Source of the DNA: Pelargonium nanum
Lineage: Eukaryota > Streptophyta > Magnoliopsida > Geraniales > Geraniaceae
DNA length: 64,000 bases
NCBI GenBank assembly: GCA_036897485.1
Contig: JAYMTF010000010.1
Span: forward strand, 1-64,000
Direction: 5' to 3'
The position numbers were made by a program, and so were the translations under genes. The notes beneath the pieces are model-generated. The model was not told the origin of the DNA. It did not search any database and worked only from the letters and a program-made list of their open reading frames with translations. Below are positions 26,501 to 35,400 of this stretch, piece after piece (within the stretch, counting starts at the first letter, position 1; each line of letters begins with the position of its first letter).

Positions 26501-28640
26501 AAATTTCATGAATTTATACTTTGGTAAAAGCGTCCTCATTTTTGCTTTAGTTATATATTTTTTACTCTACTATTCTTATTCTCAAGACCTATTTTGGATT
26601 AAGCTTGCCTGCTCGATACTAGGTTGATGGCTAAAAATCCCTCTTATGGATTGATTATATTATGTTATGTTATATATTTTTAAAAACCCCCATTCCATAT
26701 TGTATGAAATGCGGTAACCTCAGAAGCTTTTACCCTGCCTTTATTCCAAAGAGATTAGATGTTTTGCTATCTTAAAGAATGTAAGAAATTCTAAGGAAGA
26801 CTTAGCTAGGCTCAAGTTAAGGGAATCCCATTCTACCTTAATCAGAGAAAGTAGTTTTAGTCCTTACTGGACTAGAAAGTAAAGAGTACTAAAGGTTTTA
26901 ATTAACTGTTGTACTGTAATTTACACTTCCTGCTATTATTTTTTTACGAATTTTAAATTCCTTACTAGTATTTATAAATTATGAACCTTTACCTTACAAA
27001 AACTAAAAGCTGTGCTCGTAGGACCGTCTGTGTCCTCTAAAATGAGTTTCTTGTTTATTTACTTAGGTATCTCAATTATTATTATAATATGCTGATTCTT
27101 ACTTAGTTATTCTAGGAGTCCCCTATTATGTACCTTGATTTAAAGTGTAAGGATTTACGTTACTACGTCTACTGAGTTTCAAAGGTTCCTATATACCGAG
27201 TATAAGATTTTTGGAAAAAGAATTTATACAATATACCAAGAAAATCATGACGTGTGTATGAATCTTAAGTATTAATTTTGATAGTGCGAAGGATAGGTGC
27301 TCAAACCTTACCCGGAATCCTAATATTTTAAAAACCAACAAATTTATATCGAATGCCACTGGTTTAAAAGGGCCCCTTATTTAGCATTAGCTATTAGAAA
27401 TTCCATCTTTATTTAATAGGGTGATTGCTTGCATTAAGAACCCCTTCTCTATATCGCTCCCGAGAATTCTTTATGGTATACTCGTATTAATATAAGGAAC
27501 CGTATTAAGTAGCTACCACTGGACCTTTAGACACTCTCACTAGCTAAGCGAATATTCTTGTTTTATTATAAAAAGCAGCTTAAATAAGTTAAATAAGGAA
27601 CTCCTTAGTCCTTCTAATTATTAAGGGTAGATACTTTAGTTATAATAACCTCCTTAAAAACGAGTTACAAAATTTGGTAAATTAAGTTTAAAGTCAATGA
27701 TTATGTAACGAAAAGGGCCTCTTCAATAACCTTATTTACTTTACTACAACGAAAGGAAAAAGTACTAGAGCCGCTAAGTCTTGCCTTTAAGCTCCTAGTT
27801 AAACTTTTTCAGTTTTATTTATAATCTTGAAATGTACTCTCTTTCTAAATCAAAATCTGTTATATTATAATCATATCGAATTAGTAGCTCTTTAGCCATG
27901 CAATAAGGGAAACACTTACAGAGCAGCTATTCTAGAAGAGCTTATTTGAATAGAAAACTTTTTACGCAGTACGACTCATCTAAAGGAGAACCACAAAAAA
28001 TCAAATTTCCATAAAGGGATGAGTCTAGGCTAACTATTTTATAAGGAGCTTTAGTTCTGGGTTTTTCAGTATCAAAGATAAATTTGGTTCTAAATATTTA
28101 GATATCGAGCTCCTTCTAATAATTTAAAAGTTATTTATCTATATTCCTAGTTTGGAGTCAAAGCGGACTCTACGCAAGCTTTTTGGCTTATTTTACTGAG
28201 CAAGACAAACTAGAGCTAAGGAAGTTTTTTAGCTTTTCATAGTCTAGACGTAATAAATTGTGATCACAGGTATCTTATAGATTCCCCTTCTTAAAAATAG
28301 GGCTCAAATAGCTGAGCTGTTGTTGAACTTAGTAAAAGCTTTCTGTTATCCAGGATCACAAGACTCTAGATTTCTAAACTAAAAATTACTTAATTGGAGT
28401 ATAAAACTGAAAAAGGGATACCTAAAGGGAAAAAAGCAAGGGGTATAATTCTTCAAAGGTTAAGTCCTATTGCAGCCTTAGCCAAAAACAAGAGATTTTA
28501 TGCCTAATCCAAATCGGGGTACTAAATATTTAATTTGATCGCTGTAAAGGAACCTGTTAAACTTACAAATTACACAAATAAATTTAGAGCATACTTTTCA
28601 TGATATAACAAGATACTAAAAGGGGCCCTCGTAAATTCGT

Positions 28641-28668
28641 GGGGTACCTAAGGTAGGGGGAGGGGGGG
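28641..28668 (+). other. G-tract cluster in AT-rich spacer
   Basis: Runs of four, five and seven G (28641-28644, 28656-28660, 28662-28668) occur within 28 bp, with the last two separated by one A. The seven-G run could supply two tracts, so a quadruplex is conceivable, though the first loop is 11 nt long. No gene is nearby. Confidence 0.6.
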
Positions 28669-31009
28669 TATACTTTATTAGTTTCTAAAAAGTTAAATAA
28701 TCGTTTGGTAAGTAGTATCTAAAGTACAAGGTTTACGCTAAAATCTTACTAAAAGGAGTTTGCTCAAGTAGAGTAAGTCACATATAGAGTCTATATTATT
28801 TGTTGCTAGAGTACCTAGTAATACCCCTTTTAGGAATATAGTAGCAAGTTAGCTTATACAGTATCTATAAAAGTTGAACAGCATTCACGTAAAAATTACC
28901 AAAGTGATACGCGGGATTCTGGAATTAAAAGAATTCTCTTATGAGTTAAGTGTATAAAAACTCCCTTTTAGCTTTTAGAGAGATTTAAAATTCCCCATCC
29001 TAAATACAGATATATTTGGTAAATATTGAACACCGGAGTAACTTACGCACTAAACCCTAATCTTTTTTGTTTGAGAGAAAATGGGAATTGTTGGATAACC
29101 TCCCGATCTTATGGGGTTGAATATGAAAACTATTAATTACTAAGCTTAATCTGCATCAGAAAAGAAATGAATTCAAGTGACCCGGGATGACCACAGATTC
29201 GAGCCGCCGGCATGTGTTTTAAATAACAAGTGACTCATGACAACGAAATTTCATGAAAACATACTGCGTTTTTGTATTCAATTTTGTAGTTTATAATATC
29301 ATGTAGCCATCCAGTATATAATAACCCGTTTTTCAAGATGGATACTGTACTGAATTCAAAACAATTTCTATATTAGAACCATTCATAAATCAGCACGTAT
29401 GCATTTTAAGGGGCATCACTATTCAGTTTGAAAAAAGGCGTTAGTATACAAACTTATCTAAAAGACACTCAAATTTCTTTACTTATTCTTATAAACTAAA
29501 ATTTGTCATAAAAGGTAACAGGATTCGAATCACCAGAGGGGTGCCTTTTGTTCTAACAACGAGTTAAACAATCCGGATTTTACCATTAAGGTTTAAAGTC
29601 TTTTCCTCTAGGCAGGGCTCTATCTGAGCGGGGGCTACCCGGATTTACTACAACAAGGAATTCTTAGGAAAGTTATGCGCCTGATTAAGTAATTAATCTA
29701 GGGAATTTTATTTAGTAAAAAGTTATAATGCGAATTACTAGGTTCAAATAATCCTACTACATGTGAAACCTTTACCAAGAATGCAAAAAATAACTTATGA
29801 AGTACCTTCTTATTACTTCGATAAAAAAAGAGTTCTCATCTATACTAGTTCAATATGGTACCCTGTTAAGTTTATTTTAGACAAGGAAGCCCTGTACATT
29901 TAGAGATGGACTATTTCTCCTTTCTCTTTTTACATTCTATTCTGACTCCTCCTAAACCATGATTTATACTTTGTACCAGAAAAACTAGATATAGCTGACC
30001 TTTCTTTTCCAAACTGGAGAACTCGGGTAGAGATATGTACTTTGTTTGACATCCTCTCCAGGATTGGCATATAAATCCCTCGGTTCTATTTCTTCATAAA
30101 AACTAAATGAAGTTCAATCAATTTAAGGAAATTCGATGAAGCGATTTAAAAAAAGATATACATAACAGATGTTCTCTTATAAATATAAAAGGATAATAAA
30201 GAAGTCTTTTTACTAAAAATAGGAGTGGGTTAACTCAAAAGTTTTAAATAAATGAAGGAAAGTCTACTAATCTAGTATATAAATAGAAAAGGTTCCTACC
30301 CTAATTTTAGCAAGGAAATTTTTTAGTCTGACCAAGAGCCGTTAACTCGGGGTATAGAATCACTTTAGTATTAAATATTGTTATTCTCGTGATTCCTCAA
30401 CTATTATAATTGCTTCAAAAGCAATCCCTATAATTATAAATTAAAAGGCATCTGGTATGCACAAAGAAATTCAAATAGTCAATGTAATGAGTTTAACTCT
30501 TTTAGTGTTAACCAAACGGCATCTTATCCCTTTTTATTAAATGCCAGGTAAAGTTCCCACTTCTATCTTCTGTTGTCCAGATATAATATTGGAAAGAATA
30601 AAAAGAGACTCAAATAAGTTTAAAAAGTTTGACAACCATAGCTTCATAGCTAACAAAAAAAGCCTGTTATATTTTTTTCTCTCAAAGAAAAGAGGGGCTA
30701 GCCAATATTCAATCACAAAAGTAAAATGAATTCTAATAAAGAGTTCCTTGAAGAAACCTTAGTACATTCTATACAACTATAGTTTTGAAACTCATAATGA
30801 AAACTAGAAGCCACAAAAAAGATTGTAGGATTTAGAAAATCTTTCTTCTTATAACGAATTCTCAGTCCAGGATATCCTATTATTATAGTGAAGCAATTCA
30901 GCTATCGCGTAGCTATAGTAGAAAGGAGTAAACAAGGTAATTAGAAAGAGACTAAAGCGCGCTAGATAAAACGGTTTTGACCCCGCTTTAAAAAACATGC
31001 TTTTACGCT

Positions 31010-31149
31010 TCTAGCACCCCATACGAAAGAGGTATCAACAAAACCCTATGAATTTCCCCAACTTATCCCAAGTTAGCACAGAAAACTTCGGAGGGGCATT
31101 TTCGGGGCCTAGCCTGCTTTTAATTCACTGCGACAAGAAGAAGAGAAAC
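31010..31149 (-). other. 3' flank of nad1
   Basis: This is the non-coding stretch downstream of the nad1 stop. Its base composition is closer to the gene cluster than to the AT-rich spacer, so it may be the retained 3' UTR region. There is a G/C-rich run at about 31090-31115, but I could not find a convincing perfect hairpin that would mark the transcript end. matR and rps12 are not found here. Confidence 0.4.
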
Positions 31150-31742
31150 CTAAGGAAGCCATTGAAAGGTCACTAGAAGTCCCGAAACAGCTACCACCCA
31201 AGCTAATGATAGAGGCAAAAAGACCTTCCATCCAAGGGCCATTAATTGATCATAACGATAACGGGGAAAGGCTGAGCGCACCCAGATATAAAGAAATAGG
31301 AAAAGAATAACCTTCAAGCTAAACCAAAGAGAACCAGGTATCGCATTCAAAATGGGAAGATCTAGGATAGGTAGCCAACCTCCTAGAAAGAGCAATGTGC
31401 AGAGTCCACTCATTAGTATCATATTTGCGTACTCTCCTAAGAAAAAGAGAGCAAATCCCATTGAGGAATATTCCACATTATATCCAGCAACTAATTCTGC
31501 TTCTGCTTCTGGAAGATCGAAAGGGGCTCGATTCGTTTCTGCTAGACAAGAAATAAAGAACATAACCAATACGGGGAACAAGGGAATTCCGAACCATATC
31601 TGTTTTTGCGCCATCACAATCTCACTCAAATTACAAGAACCCACACAAATTAGTACAGTAATCAGAATCAGTCCAATCGAAACCTCATAAGAGACCATTT
31701 GAGCTGCAGATCGTAATGCTCCTAAAAAAGCGTATTTCGAAT
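31150..31742 (-). CDS. nad1: NADH dehydrogenase subunit 1, exons 2-5 fused (3' part of nad1)
   Basis: This encodes the C-terminal 60% of NAD1, a membrane-arm subunit of respiratory complex I in the inner membrane, near the quinone site. The translation reads [14 protein letters not shown], then the conserved loop [21 protein letters not shown], later [10 protein letters not shown], and ends VTFQWLP followed by TAG at 31150. Exon 2 starts at 31742, where a Y-ending intron tail precedes AT TCG AAA; the first base of that Asn codon comes from exon 1. The 593 nt equal canonical exons 2+3+4+5 (83+192+59+259), so introns i477, i669 and i728 are cleanly missing. Their former sites would be 31660/31659, 31468/31467 and 31409/31408. 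Residues usually made by C-to-U editing, such as the Trp in [13 protein letters not shown], are already in the DNA. The first in-frame Met (31698) is internal and is not the start; exon 1 is absent from the window. Confidence 0.97.
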
Positions 31743-31936
31743 ATAGAACAATGATAAAATAGAGTTTTAAACAACTCCTTTTTCAGAGCTTTCTGTGAAC
31801 CGTACGAGCACGTCTTCCGCGCATACGGCTCTATTCCCTAGATGGATAAAAGCTACACTAAGACCGAAAAACTCTGTAGACATCTGACATTCATCTCCTT
31901 ATATGCGCCTTATTCGGAACTCTTTGCGCTTAATCA
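31743..31936 (-). other. 3' half of group II intron nad1i394, trans-splicing acceptor
   Basis: This is the 3' portion of the intron before nad1 exon 2. Domain V is at 31797-31831 on the minus strand: it opens GAGCCGTA and closes TACGGTTC, which pair over 8 positions (one G-U), the catalytic hairpin typical of plant mitochondrial group II introns. Domain VI lies in 31743-31796, with a GAGTT/AACTC stem, and the intron ends in TTCTAT immediately before exon 2. The nad3 stop codon is only about 105 nt upstream of domain V, so no 5' intron half or exon 1 precedes it. In seed plants this intron is commonly split and spliced in trans, and the layout here requires that. The upstream limit is set at the nad3 stop; where domain IV really begins cannot be told. 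Confidence 0.9.
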
Positions 31937-32296
31937 TTATTCCCAATCCAAAGCGCCTCTTTTCCATTCATATAAAAAGCCGATAGTCAAAATCAATAAG
32001 AAGACCATCATAGACCAAAATCCGAAGAGATCTATTTTGTTAAGCGAGACCGCCCAAGGAAAGAAGAAGGTGACTTCCAGATCAAAAATAATAAATAAAA
32101 TAGAAACAAGGTAAAACCTAATATCGAATCGACTTCTTGCATCACCAAAAGGATCGAACCCGCATTCGTAGGCCGACAACTTCTCCGGGTAGGTCGAGCT
32201 ATTAGAAGACAATAAGAAAGGAAGCCCCAATAAGATCAAAGAAAATAGCAGACTTATGACTAAGAAGATAAAAATAGGCGAGAATTCTAACATCAT
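31937..32296 (-). CDS. nad3: NADH dehydrogenase subunit 3
   Basis: This is NAD3, a small three-helix subunit of the complex I membrane arm. It is complete: it opens MMLEFSPIF, carries the family signature [20 protein letters not shown] in the matrix loop, and ends [11 protein letters not shown] with a stop at 31937. The second ATG (32293) matches the usual plant start MLEF and gives the standard 118 residues; the first ATG adds one Met. Sites that are Pro, Ser or Arg codons before editing in most angiosperms (for example in [25 protein letters not shown] and LDWE) are already Leu, Phe or Trp codons. nad3 editing therefore seems largely unnecessary. It lies 55 nt after trnY and directly before the nad1 intron half, so it is probably transcribed with them. 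rps12, often just downstream of nad3 in plants, is missing. Confidence 0.98.
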   Translation of the reverse strand: MMLEFSPIFIFLVISLLFSLILLGLPFLLSSNSSTYPEKLSAYECGFDPFGDARSRFDIRFYLVSILFIIFDLEVTFFFPWAVSLNKIDLFGFWSMMVFLLILTIGFLYEWKRGALDWE

Positions 32297-32351
32297 AACA
32301 ACCTAGTTCTTTCTCTTCCTCCTTGATGCCGAGGTAAGTATACCTGAGAAC

Positions 32352-32432
32352 TGGGAGAGGCAGAACTCGAACCTATGTAGAACGTTCAACAAATTTACAG
32401 TCTGTCGCTTTTGACCACTCAGCCACTCTCCC
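32352..32432 (-). tRNA. trnY-GUA: tRNA-Tyr (GUA), native mitochondrial type
   Basis: This is an 81-nt class II tRNA for tyrosine codons. The acceptor GGGAGAG pairs fully with CTCTCCC and is followed by discriminator A. The anticodon stem ACAGA/TTTGT encloses loop CTGTAAA with anticodon GTA, and a long variable arm is present. The T-loop is TTCGAGT. The T-stem is weakened compared with other plant copies: the outermost pair is A-C (positions 49-65) and the innermost is G-U. The first five bases are shared with the 3' end of trnN immediately upstream on the same strand. Confidence 0.95.
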
Positions 32433-32499
32433 CAAGTAGGATTTGAACCTACGACCGTTCGGTTAACAGCCGAATGCTCTACCACTGAGCTATTGAGGA
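32428..32499 (-). tRNA. trnN-GUU: tRNA-Asn (GUU), plastid-like
   Basis: This is a 72-nt tRNA for asparagine. Acceptor TCCTCAA pairs with TTGGGGA (one G-U). The D-arm is GCTC/GAGC, and anticodon stem TTCGG/CCGAA encloses loop CTGTTAA with anticodon GTT. T-stem GTAGG/CCTAC encloses loop TTCAAAT, and the discriminator is G. It closely resembles the plastid trnN that angiosperm mitochondria acquired. The anticodon stem differs from the plastid form on both strands yet still pairs perfectly, which argues that it is under selection and not a recent plastid insert. Its last bases overlap the acceptor of trnY, so processing must deal with shared nucleotides. Confidence 0.95.
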
Positions 32500-35400
32500 A
32501 TACGGGTAAAAGGACTTTTGGAAGAGGTAAGAGTGTTCTTACTATAAAGTGTATTGCTCATTCTTTGTATTTTTCCCAAGAAGTCTTAGTTACCCTTATC
32601 CGAGTAAAAAACTCCCTTTATATTCTAAAATCGTGTAGTCTTCTTCCCCTTTTTCTTGAGTACCAAGCGAATAAAATTTATTAAGGTAAGGCCTATTTGT
32701 TAATATTTGTAAAACGCTACAGCTAATTCCCTATAAACTATAAAAGACATAGAAATTTACCGCGGAGTTATTCCTATATATCTAACAAAATTGAGTCACC
32801 TTAAATTATATAAATTATTAATAAAAACTGGAAGCTCCTTTTACTAAAAGACGTTTAACTTGTAAAAGCTTTCTTTAATTCTCAACGGAAAGATAACTTA
32901 GCTAGAAACTCGGGTTAGCACTCAACCTTAATAAAATTAGTAAAATGCTAGAGTACGGTTTCAAGGGGTACAAGCCTATTAAATGTTTCCTATGTTCTGC
33001 ACGGTTTCACAAGTATAAGAAATATAGAATACCCAAAATCTTAATGAGGGACTCCTTTTCCAGCAATTTATCTTTCCTAAAAGTTCTTGTTTATATACAT
33101 TTATATACAAAAATTAGAAACTCCTTGATATAATCTTGAATTCACTTTTCTTTCTTATTTGTAATTGATTAAAAGAACTCCTTATATATAATATAGCAAT
33201 AATTCCCTAGACTTCTTAATTAAGGCAAACTTGTGTAACTACACTATCCGATTTTATTCAGGTTTATTACCAAATTCCATCTATAGAAATTCAAAAGCAA
33301 ATCTCCTCAAGTAAACTATCTATTTTATACAATTTCTTACTATTAAGGGGATTTAAGAATCCACTCTTATTTATATCACTTTTTTGTAAGTCATAGGCCC
33401 CTTTCCAGCCTCACAAAATACTAGATTAATTATAAAATCCCGATGATACTAAAAAAATCTTAAGATTAGGGATTTTAATGAAAAAATTAAAATTTATAAG
33501 ATATAGGAAAGTTTTTTGTGCTGTGAGTAAGGGCTCCAAGGATATACAGAGCTACAAGGGTCCACTTATGGGCAAAGTAATACTATTTTACTACACCCTC
33601 TACTAAAGGAAACTTCACCTTAATCTAAAGTATAAGTTGTTCCGCTATTTATATTTAAACATGTCTCACAAAGAGAATAAAAAATCACTGCTATACCCCA
33701 TATCCTAGAACTAGCTCCATTTCGTCTTGCGGGTTTGATCGTAATTCCATTACCTTATAAGAACTTCCCCAGTTAGGGGTATATTAGGCCGTAGTAGATA
33801 TAACAAAAGAGTTTGTTCTGAATGAATTTTTAGGCTGTCTGAATATTGAACTCTAAGAAAAAGCCACTTCATATCTTATAAAATTTTATGTACAACAAAC
33901 TTCCTAAAAGGGAATTCTCGAGTAGGTTAACTAACTGCCTTTAAAAATTTAAAATTTAGTATTGAAATTCATTTACACAAAAAAGAAAGACAAATAGGGA
34001 ACAAATTATGTACATGATCAAAAAAAGCTACCAGCTCCTGTTTTGCAGGACTTCCTAAAAAGTATAGTATACGTTGATAGACGGTACCTTAGTCAAGTTG
34101 GCTCAGATTGATGAGTTGGTTATAACAAAGATGTGAAAGTTCTTACATCAGTGGTTCGAATCATACCCGCCTTAACAAAGAAAGAGTCGAGCTTCAGTCT
34201 TTACTTGTTGACTTACTTAATTCTGAATTCAAAGTTTCGTATTATATTTATATTTAACTAGACTTAATCCAAGCACAAACAAATAAAGGACATTAAGTGT
34301 TTTTAAGCGATAGGAGCTCTGTTCTTAAACAAATGAGTTACTCCCCGGGTTTGAAATGTAACTCACCTTGGGCCTTAACCAAGGCGTAAGGAAATGTATG
34401 TTATGGAAGATTTTTCATTAAAATGAGTAAGATACTTTAAGTGTTTAGAAACTGTACATTCATTATATTTATATTACCGAGTTCTTTAGTTTAAAGCAGT
34501 ACCCTCATGGTGCAACAGGATAAACTAAGGATTCAATTCGAATTATATCTGATCACAAAGAATTCTAGAAAAAGAGCTAGAGCTAACACGAAGTAAGTAA
34601 TATACAAAGAATTTTTATAAGAGCTGTGATTTATATAAAGCACCCCTTTATTATCTGAATAAGAAACGTCCTGGCCTATAAAAATTGTGAATTAGCTGAG
34701 CAGCATTGGAATCAGAGGGCCTAGTATGATACACCCTAGAATCGGGATCAACTATAAAGTTTTAGAAGGGGTCAATTAAAAAAAAAGTAATTTGTAGTAA
34801 TTGATAATAGGGAACTAACTCAAAGTCATCAAGTATCTCTCCTGAGAAGTATACAGAAATTATCCGACTAACTGCTGTAGTAGGATAGCTAAGACACTTT
34901 TCGGATCGGACTCAGATGTGCAGCACTCCGTTTGGTAGATTTTACCGCCCGCTCTATATTTGACATTTTTTATTAACTCCCTTGTGAGTATACTTGACTA
35001 GCTTTTTATTCGTTTTTTACTGTATGCCCGAAACCCTTGCCTTTCATGGATTTCTGTTTTTTAACTAATATAGTTTCCACTTAACCCTTTATAAAGGATG
35101 CCGGAAATCTTTCAAAGTCACACCCATACCTATTCAAAAGGGTTTGCTTACTAAGACACCTATCTATAACTAACTTGAGTAAAAAGAATCTAAGTGGTTG
35201 ACCCAAGGAATCGTTATTTAGTTTACATTACATGCGAATTGGATTTGATTATTAAATTTCTGATATAATGAATATAAGCATACAAAATACCCGAGCCTCC
35301 TCTTAACGACTCTTGCTTGAGGAAAATCCTTTGGTTTGTTCGGTTGTTAAATCCTCCCTTACATAAAATAAGACTTCCTTTTATAAAGTAGATACTGTAG

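Larger units (their letters stand above)
12570..31009. other. AT-rich spacer with tRNA relics
   Basis: No intact gene is seen. Contents are the trnN relic at 17.5 kb, tRNA-like words at 18.15-18.24, 20.83, 29.2 and 29.52 kb, the G-tract cluster at 28.64 kb and frequent G/C islands (AGGAATTCCT at 19531 and 21792, GAGGAATCCT at 22601). Confidence 0.7.

Noticed and set aside
29513-29600. Possible tRNA on the minus strand with CTTAATGGTAAAA and GATTCGAATCC
   Set aside because: The arms do not pair and no isotype fits; counted only as a T-loop word.
31352-31690. Plus-strand frame opposite nad1
   Set aside because: It is the complement of the nad1 coding sequence, with no independent support.
31842-32114. 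Plus-strand frame opposite nad3
   Set aside because: Shadow of nad3 and the intron region.
32303-32485. Minus-strand frame over the tRNA pair
   Set aside because: It reads through trnN and trnY; the tRNA folds explain the sequence.
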